A stretch of 64,000 nucleotides of DNA from Pseudanabaena yagii GIHE-NHR1 (GCF_012863495.1 NZ_JAAVJL010000001.1:1980001-2044000); one strand, 5' to 3'. Counted from the stretch's first letter, positions 45,701-53,759 are shown. Notes: a model not told the origin generated them from the sequence alone. Numbers and translations: made by a program.

Positions 45701-46074
45701 CGTACCTGCATCCGTTCTAGCAAATTGGCATAGCAATCATCAACTGGCTTAGCAAAGACATCATCAACGGCACTAATCCGCCCTAACTGATAAAGCCCTT
45801 GCCATTTTTGAGAAAAACAAGGGTCATAGATCAATTCCCCTAAAATTGCAATCCATTCCGCCCCCACAGACTCAGCCACAATTGCCCCATCCCCATCGGG
45901 CAAAAACTGATAAATTAATACGCGATCGCACTGCAACATATCCCTAGTATGTTGGACAGCAACATTCAACATATCAGTTAAGTTAGAGGAATTATGAATC
46001 TGCAAAGATAGATCCGTAAAGCGATCTAACATTCCTCCCAAAAAAGTAGCAACATGCTCAAATGACATAGTCAC
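42745..46074 (-). CDS. Hybrid histidine kinase with cyanobacteriochrome-like GAF, four PAS, receiver
   Basis: 1109 residues. GAF at ~18-180 has a DPCF motif (Cys86) and Cys114 in DCYANLLERMQVRANL, 28 residues apart, as the DXCF and canonical chromophore cysteines are in known DXCF cyanobacteriochromes; the usual CH is CY here. Four PAS domains follow (~210-330, 340-455, 460-580, 590-700; WDWDLQTNEVTFSSQWKKML, ILSAMPDLILRVHRDG, NIPGVIFQYRLRPDG, LFSAMTDVVLIRNAEG). HisKA has SHEIRTPMNG; the HATPase has its N, G1 and G2 boxes (NLIGNSVKFT, DTGIGIS, GGTGLGL). The C-terminal receiver has FMDVQMPEMDG and SKPV. Bilin binding and light sensing are predictions. It is divergent from glgB. Confidence 0.9.
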   Translation of the reverse strand: MTMSFEHVATFLGGMLDRFTDLSLQIHNSSNLTDMLNVAVQHTRDMLQCDRVLIYQFLPDGDGAIVAESVGAEWIAILGELIYDPCFSQKWQGLYQLGRISAVDDVFAKPVDDCYANLLERMQVRANLVIPILVNHQQTRHLFGLIIAHQCDRPRQWYASEISMGQNVAAQLGIALRYHNYVHVPNVQAASLITTKPLEDDIFPNNVEARQNALVGIEDGVWDWDLQTNEVTFSSQWKKMLGFEDHEIGNNLSEWDSRVHPDDREQVYRDIDKYLRGETQIYLNEHRLRCKDGSYKWILDRGLIFSHDAAGKPLRFIGTHVDISDRKKVESALQQSEARQNAILSAMPDLILRVHRDGSCLDCIMPSHSEAEQFVPIQQHISEVLPPEQLQLQLQSIEKAIATREIQIHNHQLFKFGQIAYEEVRSVAINDNEALVVVRDISTQVKVSQRLEQISRNIPGVIFQYRLRPDGSSHFPYASQGIRDIYDLSPEDVSQDASPVFARLHPEDIEHVSQTITESAQNMTVWQCEYRVLFADRRIIWVYGQSTPQRELDGSILWHGYITEITDRKQAELELKQSAEKLQEAYAEQEALFSAMTDVVLIRNAEGKCLKIVPTNINNLLGTPEEVLSRSIIEELPQPAASIIQLAIRESLVTKKIVSCDYCLQIHGKDVWFSANISPIAKDKVIQIARDITERKQAEIALAQAKEAAETATKAKSEFLANMSHEIRTPMNGVIGMAELLISTPLNQEQLDYVQIIRNSGNILLAIINDILDFSKIEAGKLDLEKRSFNLLEAIKSVIQLLSKQCVVQETTLKYAIADDVPHTMIGDVSRLSQILMNLIGNSVKFTNKGEITLTVTCQQPSQLQFAIQDTGIGISRDRIDTLFQPFVQADNSISRRYGGTGLGLTICKFLVQLMGGSIWVESQGNVGGNPPLDWQTRSSTLQGSTFYFTIALVPDVAGAMVTTAQPAIAANQGNPLMAESFPLRILVVEDNLVNQRIATLMLLKKFGYQVDVANNGIEAVKKASEQSYDLIFMDVQMPEMDGLTATKLIRSNLSIPIQPYIVAMTGNAMPEDRQACFDVGMNDYISKPVRSNEIARMLSQYQDFAINQ

Positions 46075-46392
46075 AATTTGTTACAAGACTGCATTATTCA
46101 CCTTCAATCCAACACTTTGCACTCATAACAAATCCCAATTACTGAATCCATTTCTCTAAATAAAGGGAAGTTCCAGCAAAATTAGCGAATTTAGTAACCG
46201 TCCAAAGTGATGTATTTCCCCGCACCATACTATCTTCAGACTGTTTTAGGTTTGGCATACTTACCTAAAAAATTTAACATCATCTAAAAATCCCCCAATT
46301 ATCAGGAGAAATATCATTGAATGAAACTTTGTGGTAACTAGCTTGGTTTTAGACAGACATCGTTATCTAAATAGGTTACATCATAAATTGGA

Positions 46393-46426
46393 GTAGTGAT
46401 CAAGAGACCATTCTCTTGATCACTAC
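46393..46426. repeat. 15-bp hairpin upstream of the GAF kinase
   Basis: Arms GTAGTGATCAAGAGA (46393-46407) and its complement (46412-46426) enclose a 4-base loop. It lies in the 617-base interval between two divergent genes, so it cannot terminate either. Confidence 0.75.
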
Positions 46427-46438
46427 CTAAGGTTATTG

Positions 46439-46545
46439 CGGATAAAAATGTCCCACCAAAGTTATCTAGCTTCGACTTCGCTCAGCTAACGTTGGCTGAG
46501 CGGAGTCGAAGCCACAGGTACTTTAGTTAGTAGCAAGTCCCTAAC
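46439..46545. repeat. Dispersed ~107-bp repeat, copy A
   Basis: It begins GGATAAAAATGTCCCACC and ends TAGCAAGTCCCTAAC, with an internal inverted repeat GCTTCGACTTCGCTCAGC / GGCTGAGCGGAGTCGAAGC. A second copy lies at 51894-52021 with the same ends. The rest of the 46075-46691 interval carries no gene that I can support. Confidence 0.85.
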
Positions 46546-46691
46546 AGGAACCCTCAATAGCTAGAATTCATAATTACTACATATACTCGAAAATTACAGG
46601 ATAAAAGATATCAGCCTTTAGTTTAGATTACACACTGTAATTTGGTGAGTAATATGCAGTAATTTAATTATGTGTGTTTATTTAAAGAGAT

Positions 46692-48950
46692 ATGACCCCA
46701 ACCCTCCCCACCGAGCAAATCGATCGCATTGTGTGGAATCAACACCACGACCCCTTTACAGTCCTTGGTCCCCATGAAATTGAGCAAGATGGTAAGTCGG
46801 TATGGGTGGTTAGAGCGTATCTACCCGACGCAGAGGCGGTATCCGTAGTTACGCCCGATCAGCACAAGGAATATCCGATGCATTCAGTGCATCATCCCCA
46901 CTTTTTTGAATGTGTAATTACTGACGCGCCCCACCTTTTTAGTTATCAGTTTAAAGTTAAGTCTGGCAATAGCGATCGCCTCATTCACGATCCCTACTAC
47001 TTCAAATCTCCCTTACTAACTGAGTTTGACAGCTATTTATTTGGTGAAGGAACCCATTACCAGATTTACGAAAAAATGGGCGCTCACCCCACCACCATTG
47101 ACGGTGTAGATGGCGTTTATTTTTCCGTCTGGGCCCCCAATGCCCGTAATGTATCCGTCATTGGTGATTTCAATAGCTGGGATGGACGCAAACACCAAAT
47201 GCGTAGAGGCAATACAGGCATTTGGGACTTGTTTATCCCCGAACTCAAGGTTGGCACAGTTTACAAATACGAAATTAAAAGCCCCGCAGGACATATCTAC
47301 GAAAAATCCGATCCCTACGGCTTCTTCCAAGAAATTCGCCCCAAAACAGCCTCCATCGTCACCGATCTCAATACCTACGAATGGGGCGATCAAAAGTGGC
47401 TCGAAACCCGTCGTACAGAAGATCCACTCAAAAAGCCCATCTCAGTCTATGAGCTACATCTCGGTTCATGGATGCACGCCTCTACAGCCAATCCTCCTGC
47501 TAATGGCTATCCTGCGGTATCCGCAGCCGATCTCAAACCAGGGGCAAGATTCCTCACCTATCGCGAACTCGCCGAAGACCTAATCCCCTACGTCAAGGAA
47601 ATGGGCTATACCCACATCGAAATGATGCCGATCGCGGAGCATCCCTTTGATGGATCGTGGGGCTATCAGGTCACAGGTTATTATGCCGCGACTTCACGCT
47701 ATGGCACACCCCAAGACTTAATGTATTTCATCGACAAGTGCCACCAAAATGACATTGGCATCATTGTGGACTGGGTTCCTGCCCATTTCCCCAAAGATGG
47801 TCATGGCTTGTCCTTCTTTGACGGTACATTCCTCTATGAGCCTGAGGATGTCCGCATTGGTGAGCATAAGGAATGGGGAACCAAAATCTTTAACTACAAG
47901 CGCAGTGAAGTCAAAAACTTCTTGATCGCCAATGTGCTGTTCTGGTTCGATAAATATCATATTGATGGGATTCGCGTCGATGCCGTTGCTTCGATGATCT
48001 ACCGCGACTACAACCGCAAAGATGGCGAATGGCTAGCCAATGAATATGGTGGTCGTGAAAGCCTCGAAGCGATCGAGCTATTCCGCCATTTACACAGCAT
48101 TCTCTTCACCTATTACCCCGGAGCATTATCAATCGCCGAAGAATCGACTTCTTGGCCGATGGTGACATGGCCCGCCTATTCAGGAGGCTTAGGCTTTAAT
48201 CTGAAGTGGAATATGGGCTGGATGCACGATATGCTCGATTACTTCAAGCTTGACCCCTATTTCCGTGGACATAACAACAACTATGTCACCTTCAGCATTT
48301 GGTACGCCTTCAGCGAGAATTTCATGCTGGCGCTATCCCATGATGAAGTCGTGCATGGCAAGAGTCCGATGATCGGCAAGATGCCCGGGGATGAATGGCA
48401 GAAGTTTGCTAACCTGCGCTGTCTCTATGGCTATATGTTCACCCACCCTGGCAAGAAAACCATGTTTATGGGCATGGAAATTGGACAATGGGCGGAATGG
48501 AACGTCTGGGGAGATTTAGAGTGGCATTTGCTGCAATATCCTAGCCACAAGACCCTCCAAAAATACGTTAGTGATCTCAACAAACTTTTGCGATCGCTAC
48601 CTGAACTCTATACCCAAGACTTCTCAGAATCTGGGTTTGAATGGATTGAATGTAACGACACTCAAAATTCCGTTATTTCTTTCCTACGGAAAGGTGTAGA
48701 TGGTGAATTTGTACTAGTCGTCTGTAACTTCACCCCCGTTCCCCACCATAACTATCGAGTTGGCGTTCCTGAAAAAGGCTTCTACAAGGAGGTTCTCAAC
48801 AGTGATGCTCCAATCTATGGTGGTAGCGGCATTGGCAACATGGGCGGTAAATATAGCGATGACTATGGCACTCATGGCAAGCCCTATTCCGTTGATGTGA
48901 CTGCTCCTCCTCTCGGTGTAGTTGTACTGAAATATATCGGCGAAGTATAG
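46692..48950 (+). CDS. glgB: 1,4-alpha-glucan branching enzyme
   Basis: 752 residues, GH13. An N-terminal CBM48-like module pair (HHDPFTVLGPH.. and VYFSVWAPNARNVSVIGDFNSWDG) precedes the catalytic barrel. Conserved regions: DWVPAHFPKD, GIRVDAVASM (nucleophile Asp), LSIAEESTSWP (acid/base Glu) and LALSHDEVVHGKS (transition-state Asp). It transfers alpha-1,4 chains to alpha-1,6 branch points in glycogen. The full-length N-terminus is present, and the enzyme size is normal for bacterial GlgB. A bidirectional hairpin terminator lies 20 bases after the stop. Confidence 0.98.
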   Translation: MTPTLPTEQIDRIVWNQHHDPFTVLGPHEIEQDGKSVWVVRAYLPDAEAVSVVTPDQHKEYPMHSVHHPHFFECVITDAPHLFSYQFKVKSGNSDRLIHDPYYFKSPLLTEFDSYLFGEGTHYQIYEKMGAHPTTIDGVDGVYFSVWAPNARNVSVIGDFNSWDGRKHQMRRGNTGIWDLFIPELKVGTVYKYEIKSPAGHIYEKSDPYGFFQEIRPKTASIVTDLNTYEWGDQKWLETRRTEDPLKKPISVYELHLGSWMHASTANPPANGYPAVSAADLKPGARFLTYRELAEDLIPYVKEMGYTHIEMMPIAEHPFDGSWGYQVTGYYAATSRYGTPQDLMYFIDKCHQNDIGIIVDWVPAHFPKDGHGLSFFDGTFLYEPEDVRIGEHKEWGTKIFNYKRSEVKNFLIANVLFWFDKYHIDGIRVDAVASMIYRDYNRKDGEWLANEYGGRESLEAIELFRHLHSILFTYYPGALSIAEESTSWPMVTWPAYSGGLGFNLKWNMGWMHDMLDYFKLDPYFRGHNNNYVTFSIWYAFSENFMLALSHDEVVHGKSPMIGKMPGDEWQKFANLRCLYGYMFTHPGKKTMFMGMEIGQWAEWNVWGDLEWHLLQYPSHKTLQKYVSDLNKLLRSLPELYTQDFSESGFEWIECNDTQNSVISFLRKGVDGEFVLVVCNFTPVPHHNYRVGVPEKGFYKEVLNSDAPIYGGSGIGNMGGKYSDDYGTHGKPYSVDVTAPPLGVVVLKYIGEV

Positions 48951-48970
48951 CGATCGCTAATTTGTGTTCA

Positions 48971-49000
48971 TAAAAAAGGGGCGCTTTGCGCCCTTTTTTA
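48971..49000. terminator. Bidirectional terminator, GGCGC-TTT-GCGCC apex
   Basis: TAAAAAAGGGGCGC and the complementary GCGCCCTTTTTTA around a TTT loop, between the convergent glgB and EamA genes; its right arm reaches the EamA stop codon. Confidence 0.93.
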
Positions 49001-50038
49001 TACGCCTCGAAATCCAAGTGGCATATCTATTTTTTCAATATCAGTAGATTTCAGAGCCTGCCGCATCTTTTCTTGATGTAGGTTGCCAATAAAACTCAAG
49101 ATAACCCCAAGGGTTAATAAACTTAATCCATAATATTGGGCTAAGGTAGGAGCCTGTCCCAAAATCAAGTAAGCCATAAAAATTGTCAGAATGGGATTTA
49201 CCAAATTGGCTAGATTAATTTCTGTAGGTGTGGCTCTCTTTAAACCCGCTAGCCAACAAAGTCTACCAATAACCACAATCACTAGAGCATAGAAAATCAT
49301 CCATTGCCACAGCAAAGGTGAAAAAGCATCAACAAAATGTTCTTTCCCATACAGAACATTAGCTATTACAAAGAAAATTACCGTTCCTAATAGGTTGCGA
49401 TAAATCGTGAAAATGCCTAAAGGAATTGATTGCAACTGTAACTTGCCGTGAACTGTTGCGATAGAGCTAATCACCGATGCGATCGCTACAAGAATTTCTC
49501 CAGTTCCAATTTGGAACCCTGCCATTGTCATCATTTTTCCTGAACTCCCTAACAGAATCGCAACCACTGCACCACCAAAGGAAATCAGAGAACCCGCAAC
49601 TGTCCAAGCATCAACTCGTAATCCTAACAACCAAACACTCAATCCAAGCGTTAAGATTGGCTCAATACGACCAATCAAAACGATATTAGCAATATTTGTA
49701 TTGCCAATTGCCGTAAATATCAAGGCAGGTGCGATCGCTCCAGTAAAAATACTTGTAATGGTTAAGCTCATCCAATCTTTGCGCGTCAGTGACTTAAGCA
49801 CATTTGGGTTCCAATCACGATAAAAGAGCGGAATCATTAATCCTAGGGCACAAATATTGCCAACAAATAGAACATTACAGAGGGAAATGGGATTTCTCCC
49901 ATCAATTAAATGATGTGCTCCAATATCATTAATTATCCGAGTCAGTGAGTTCGATGATGCAAAAATTGCAACAGCGATCGCCAGATAGATTGAACTTGGA
50001 GTCCGATCTAGGATTTTGGAAATATTACTAATTTTCAT
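48998..50038 (-). CDS. EamA/DMT family transporter
   Basis: 346 residues from the ATG at 50038 (MKISNISKILDRTPSSIYL); a TTG five codons upstream also fits. Ten transmembrane helices in two EamA halves: IYLAIAVAIFASSNSLTRII ... IANIVLIGRIEPILTLGLSVWLLG and GTGEILVAIASVISSIATVHG ... EINLANLVNPILTIFMAYLILGQ, each with the Pro-containing 'EPxxT/NPxxT' helix. The drug/metabolite transporters of this family export amino acids, nucleosides or similar; no substrate can be inferred. Confidence 0.88.
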   Translation of the reverse strand: MKISNISKILDRTPSSIYLAIAVAIFASSNSLTRIINDIGAHHLIDGRNPISLCNVLFVGNICALGLMIPLFYRDWNPNVLKSLTRKDWMSLTITSIFTGAIAPALIFTAIGNTNIANIVLIGRIEPILTLGLSVWLLGLRVDAWTVAGSLISFGGAVVAILLGSSGKMMTMAGFQIGTGEILVAIASVISSIATVHGKLQLQSIPLGIFTIYRNLLGTVIFFVIANVLYGKEHFVDAFSPLLWQWMIFYALVIVVIGRLCWLAGLKRATPTEINLANLVNPILTIFMAYLILGQAPTLAQYYGLSLLTLGVILSFIGNLHQEKMRQALKSTDIEKIDMPLGFRGV

Positions 50039-50081
50039 GACAGCATTGTTCAATCTAAGGAGCTACCAGTTTTTTAAGCAA

Positions 50082-50171
50082 TTTGCGCTCAAACGAACCA
50101 CAAGAAATTTTTTAAAAGTGTTGCAAAGCAACACTTTTAAAAAATTTCTTGGTTCGGTTTTGAGCGCAAAG
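50082..50171. repeat. 40-bp imperfect hairpin, GTTGC-AAA-GCAAC apex
   Basis: Long arms with a few mismatches (inner half AAATTTTTTAAAAGTGTTGC and its complement perfect; outer half TTTGCGCTCAAA matched by TTTTGAGCGCAAA) with an AAA loop at 50125-50127. It is the intact relative of the decayed hairpin at 19085-19160. Confidence 0.85.
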
Positions 50172-50179
50172 CGATGTAA

Positions 50180-50234
50180 GCAACTAAAAAAGCCGTGTTG
50201 CCCGCTACACAGGCAGCACGGCTTTTTTAGTTGC
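50180..50234. terminator. ~23-bp hairpin after the DUF4079 gene
   Basis: Arms GCAACTAAAAAAGCCGTG and its complement, with a variable loop (CCCGCTACACAGG). It lies 9 bases beyond the DUF4079 stop on the minus strand. Confidence 0.85.
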
Positions 50235-50242
50235 TTAGCATT

Positions 50243-51001
50243 TTAAATAGACAAGGATGTAGGAATTTGCGGAGCAGGTGCTAGATCACTATTCAACGCT
50301 GTAGATTTGGGGCAAGTTCTAGTTTTAGAATCGCATTGTCGTAAAAATTCCTTTTGCCAACTGTAAGGAATTGACAGTAGATCTCTAGAACCAGTCATAC
50401 CTTGACCGATAAACAGAAGTAAAGCAAAGCAATTGAGAATGATATGGATATTCCGCCAGCGATTTTGTTTATCCTTGTAAATATCTTGAGTAATGGCTAC
50501 CGAAACAATCATTAATATTGCCGCTACAAGCCCATAGTAATAATGGGAAAAGAACCATTCATTATCTCTTCTAAATATTTCTGGTTGTGCGCCTAATACA
50601 ATCAATCCAATTGACGTAGCAGCCGCAAAAATATTACGCCATATCTTTACCTTTGCTTTAAATAGAAATATAAAGCTAGCAATCACGCCAATAAAAATAG
50701 CGATTACTAAAAATGCGCGTACAGGCTCTTTGGAGAAGATATCGTTTTTGAGAAACTTAGAAAAAATGGGATAAGCCATCCCTAATAGAGTTACACCCAC
50801 AACGGAGATGCTGAACCAATTACCAATCTCTACATGCTCAGATCCCACTATTGGCGGAATCTTACTTTTTTCACCACCAACTACTTGCAGGCGACGCTGA
50901 CGAACTAGCCAAGCGCGATGGGTCACAATGCCGATTAGAGGAAATACGACAATTACCGCGATCGCAGGATGTATTAAAGCAAAAAAGTCTTCTAGTTCCA
51001 T
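50243..51001 (-). CDS. DUF4079-type multispan membrane protein
   Basis: 252 residues with six or seven hydrophobic helices (AVIVVFPLIGIVTHRAWLV, FSISVVGVTLLGMAYPIF, AFLVIAIFIGVIASFIFLF, IFAAATSIGLIVLGAQP, YYYGLVAAILMIVSVAI, IHIILNCFALLLFIGQG). The ending GSRDLLSIPYSWQ is the conserved tail of DUF4079, a family of cyanobacteria and plastids thought to contain a cytochrome b561-like bundle; histidines at both ends of helices (LIHPAIA, SHYYYG, IHIILN) fit such a haem site. Assignment from memory. The hydrophilic C-terminal end is short and Pro-rich. Confidence 0.8.
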   Translation of the reverse strand: MELEDFFALIHPAIAVIVVFPLIGIVTHRAWLVRQRRLQVVGGEKSKIPPIVGSEHVEIGNWFSISVVGVTLLGMAYPIFSKFLKNDIFSKEPVRAFLVIAIFIGVIASFIFLFKAKVKIWRNIFAAATSIGLIVLGAQPEIFRRDNEWFFSHYYYGLVAAILMIVSVAITQDIYKDKQNRWRNIHIILNCFALLLFIGQGMTGSRDLLSIPYSWQKEFLRQCDSKTRTCPKSTALNSDLAPAPQIPTSLSI

Positions 51002-51055
51002 TTTGATAATTTATAAATAACATCAAATTACAGCAGAAGGAATACCAAGATTAGA

Positions 51056-51712
51056 TTAAGCAGTTACAAAAAGTGACAATAAAATCGCGATCGCATCAGT
51101 AGGTTCATAACGCTTGCTGGAATCTACATCGATATGTGCTAAAGCAATTCGGCGGTGGCGATCGATGATAAAGGTTGCAGGTACAGGTAGCATCCAATCA
51201 TCGGTTCCATTATAATCAGGAAGCGCATGACCAAGTTCAGTATAAAGCTGTCTTAGGGAATGGGGAACTTCAAAAGCTACTCCATAGTCTCGTGCAACTT
51301 GAGAATCAGCATCACTTAAAACGTCAAAGGTAAGCGCATTTTTGATCGCTGTCATTGCCGAAGATTCAAAGGTTTGAGGAGAAATTGCCAAAACTGAAGC
51401 TCCTAATGCTTGAATTTTGGACAATAAGCTCTGATAAGTGCGTAACTCTAGATTGCAGTAAGGACTCCAAGCACCAAAATAGAATTTGACGATCGCAGCT
51501 CCTTGTATTAATTGTTCGTAGAGTCTCACTTGCTTGCCATGAGTATTTGTCAACCAAAAATCAGGGGCTTCATCACCAATTCGCAAGGTTCTACGGTTTT
51601 GGAATTCCTTTGCTAAGACATCGTTAGCACTTTGGATAATTGTTACTTTTTCAGGTGGTAGCTTTGCCCAAAATTCTCGTTGAAATTTATGTAGTTCAAG
51701 CTGTAAATTCAC
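51056..51712 (-). CDS. Peroxiredoxin-like protein with a single active-site Cys
   Basis: 218 residues from a GTG start, AhpC/TSA fold: RIGDEAPDFWLTNTHGKQV opening, VKFYFGAWSPYCNLELRTYQ at the active-site loop, and VPATFIIDRHRRIALAHIDVD. In the peroxiredoxin-like family this loop is usually CPYC; here the first Cys is Ser (SPYC), leaving one Cys. A monothiol or altered redox function would follow, inferred only. The N-terminal ~45 residues are a helical extension. Confidence 0.85.
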   Translation of the reverse strand: MNLQLELHKFQREFWAKLPPEKVTIIQSANDVLAKEFQNRRTLRIGDEAPDFWLTNTHGKQVRLYEQLIQGAAIVKFYFGAWSPYCNLELRTYQSLLSKIQALGASVLAISPQTFESSAMTAIKNALTFDVLSDADSQVARDYGVAFEVPHSLRQLYTELGHALPDYNGTDDWMLPVPATFIIDRHRRIALAHIDVDSSKRYEPTDAIAILLSLFVTA

Positions 51713-51789
51713 GATCTTTCCAATTTCTGAATTGGTGCTGAAGAAAAAATAAGATTGTTCATCCAGCGCTTTGCGCTTTCTTAAAACCG

Positions 51790-51838
51790 AGATAAGATCC
51801 CAAAAGGCTTGCGAAGCAAGCCTTTTGGGATCTTATCT
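51790..51838. repeat. 23-bp perfect hairpin, CTTGC-GAA-GCAAG apex
   Basis: Arms 51790-51812 and 51816-51838 fully complementary with a GAA loop. It lies between the starts and ends of two minus-strand genes, upstream of the peroxiredoxin-like gene. Confidence 0.9.
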
Positions 51839-51843
51839 GTATC

Positions 51844-51879
51844 CGCAAAATCTCAATTTTCAAAAATTGAGATTTTGCG
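51844..51879. repeat. 17-bp hairpin next to the previous one
   Basis: Arms CGCAAAATCTCAATTTT and its complement with a two- to four-base loop. The 308-base spacer 51713-52020 consists almost wholly of these two hairpins and the repeat that follows. Confidence 0.8.
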
Positions 51880-51893
51880 CTGTAAGGCTCTTA

Positions 51894-52021
51894 CGGATAA
51901 AAAATGTCCCACCAACGTTAGCTGAGCGAAGTCAAAGCTAACGTTGACTGAGCGGAGCGATGCACTGAGCCTGTCGAAGCGTCAAAGCCACAGATACTTT
52001 AATTAATAGCAAGTCCCTAAC
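51894..52021. repeat. Dispersed ~128-bp repeat, copy B
   Basis: Same ends as copy A at 46439 (GGATAAAAAATGTCCCACC and TAGCAAGTCCCTAAC) with a longer centre (an extra segment around TGCACTGAGCCTGTCGAAGC). Its right end touches the stop codon of the next minus-strand gene, so it may serve as its 3' end. Confidence 0.85.
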
Positions 52022-52398
52022 TACTTAACTTCGTTGGCTGGGAACAATTTCACTTTCCCCTTTTTTACCGCAACTACAACATCATAGGATGAGCAATAAG
52101 AGAAGGTAACATCGTTGGCTTTGTTGTAAAGATTGACAACCATACCTGCGCCCCCTGGTTGAACACCGAGAGGCATCAAATCAGAAAAGAAAAATCTTCT
52201 AAGTTGATCGCCACTACCAATTTGTCCTTTGCTTTTGGTTATGAGATCGATCTTGTCCTGTACTGTCATTTCAGCAGAAGCGATTACGGTGTTCTGAAGT
52301 TGCGGCACAAATGTATGCAAGGCAATATCGCCAACGCTAATGACACCCGCTAAAGCTAAAGGAGCAAACAAAGGACTTAAGGATTTCATCTTTAACAT
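52021..52398 (-). CDS. Small secreted protein of unknown function
   Basis: 125 residues from the ATG at 52398 (MLKMKSLSPLFAPLALAGV); the longer frame to 52440 adds a hydrophobic piece unlike a signal peptide start. A signal-like hydrophobic segment is followed by helical and strand segments (TVQDKIDLITKSKGQIGSGD, LMPLGVQPGGAGMVVNLYNK, VTFSYCSSYDVVVAVKKGK). No family recognised. It is divergent from the LysR gene with about 106 bases between starts, a common arrangement for a LysR target. Confidence 0.65.
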   Translation of the reverse strand: MLKMKSLSPLFAPLALAGVISVGDIALHTFVPQLQNTVIASAEMTVQDKIDLITKSKGQIGSGDQLRRFFFSDLMPLGVQPGGAGMVVNLYNKANDVTFSYCSSYDVVVAVKKGKVKLFPANEVK

Positions 52399-52504
52399 TG
52401 TGTTGTGAGGTTTAAAAACTGTTAGCAAACAAATCATCACCTATTACAATTTGTTTGAGAAGAAGGCAAACTAGAATATGTTATATGCCATTTTGGAATA
52501 AGCT

Positions 52505-53422
52505 ATGGATCGTATTGCTTGTATGCAGAGCTTTGTCCGAGCGATCGAAATGAATAGTTTCTCAGCAGTAGCGCGGGAACAACAGACAACGCAACCGACA
52601 ATTAGTAAACAAATCGCAGCTCTGGAAAAGCATCTCGGAGTCCAATTAATCATCCGCTCTACGACCAGTTTGAGTCTGACTGACGAAGGCAAAAAGTACT
52701 ATCACTACTGTCAGCAAATTTTAGAAACCGTCGCTGAAGCTGAGGCAAGTCTCACAGGTAAAGAAAAAGCTACAGGTATTTTGCATCTTGGTTGTTCGGT
52801 ACTCTTTGGGCAGATGCAGATTGTTCCTCGCTTACAAGCTTTTATGAGGCGCTATCCTGACATCAAAATTGATTTGATGATGACAGACAATTTTGTGAAT
52901 ATTGTGGAGGAGGGATTGGATTTAATTATCCGTATTGGTAATCATTCTGATAACTCTCTCATTAGTCATCGCATTGGCACTACTCGCCGTGTCGCCGTCG
53001 CAACGACGAAGTATTTTGAGCAGTTAGGAGAACCGAAAACCCCCGAAGATTTAGTTCACCACAATTGCATTGTCTATACTCGTCTATCCACTGGTAATGA
53101 GTGGCATTTTCAAGGTAATGGCGACATGATTAAAGTCTGTGTGGGCGGCAGCTTTCAAACTAATAGCTCTGTAGCGATTCGAGCTGCCGTTTTATCAGGT
53201 TTAGGAATTGCGATCGCTCCAGTGTGGATGTTTGGAGATGAGATTTACCAAGGTGATCTCAAGGTGGTTTTGCAAGACTATCAACCCATCCCCCTTCCTA
53301 TCTATGCTGTCTATCGTCGCAGTCGTTTCTATCCCGCGAAAATAAGTTGCTTTATCAAGTTTTTAGCCGAAGAATTTCAGCTAGATCCTTGGGTTTCTGA
53401 TTATGGTGCGATCGCCAATTAA
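52505..53422 (+). CDS. LysR family transcriptional regulator
   Basis: 305 residues. N-terminal winged helix-turn-helix MQSFVRAIEMNSFSAVAREQ then QTTQPTISKQIAALEKHLG, followed by the LysR effector-binding domain (residues ~90-295: GILHLGCSVLFGQMQIVPRL, LDLIIRIGNHSDNSLISHRI, ALAVRAAVLSGLGIAIAP-like VAIRAAVLSGLGIAIAP). It resembles the CrgA/PtxE-like subgroup of LysR regulators. It is divergent from the small secreted gene, its most likely target. The effector is unknown. Confidence 0.93.
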   Translation: MDRIACMQSFVRAIEMNSFSAVAREQQTTQPTISKQIAALEKHLGVQLIIRSTTSLSLTDEGKKYYHYCQQILETVAEAEASLTGKEKATGILHLGCSVLFGQMQIVPRLQAFMRRYPDIKIDLMMTDNFVNIVEEGLDLIIRIGNHSDNSLISHRIGTTRRVAVATTKYFEQLGEPKTPEDLVHHNCIVYTRLSTGNEWHFQGNGDMIKVCVGGSFQTNSSVAIRAAVLSGLGIAIAPVWMFGDEIYQGDLKVVLQDYQPIPLPIYAVYRRSRFYPAKISCFIKFLAEEFQLDPWVSDYGAIAN

Positions 53423-53459
53423 GTAATAAGCATCAATACTTTATATCGATTTTTCTTGC

Positions 53460-53759
53460 TTAAGAAGCATTAACAACTAGGCGCTCTAATGAACGATCAC
53501 GCGAATCATGCAAATTCATCATCTCAGGATGATTATGCTTCCAAGTCCGTGAATTGAGAAATGTAGGTAGTTTAACCTCGCTCGTAGGTACTACATCGAT
53601 CGCGCGATCGCTAATCTGACCTTGCGCTTCTGCATATATAGAAAAATCTTGTAAATCATTTTCCATCTCACCCAAAACCTGTAAAGCCAGATGGAGGTGA
53701 GCTTCCAGATATTTAATCCGATTCTGTAATACTTCTATGGTCGCTTCTTGGGTATTCAT
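53460..53759 (-). CDS. Small coiled-coil protein of unknown function
   Basis: 99 residues from the ATG at 53759 (MNTQEATIEVLQNRIKYLE), supported by a GGAGG site a few bases upstream; the frame further upstream lacks support. The N-terminal half is a helix with leucine heptads (VLQNRIKYLEAHLHLALQVL); the C-terminal half is polar without clear fold. No family recognised. Confidence 0.7.
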   Translation of the reverse strand: MNTQEATIEVLQNRIKYLEAHLHLALQVLGEMENDLQDFSIYAEAQGQISDRAIDVVPTSEVKLPTFLNSRTWKHNHPEMMNLHDSRDRSLERLVVNAS

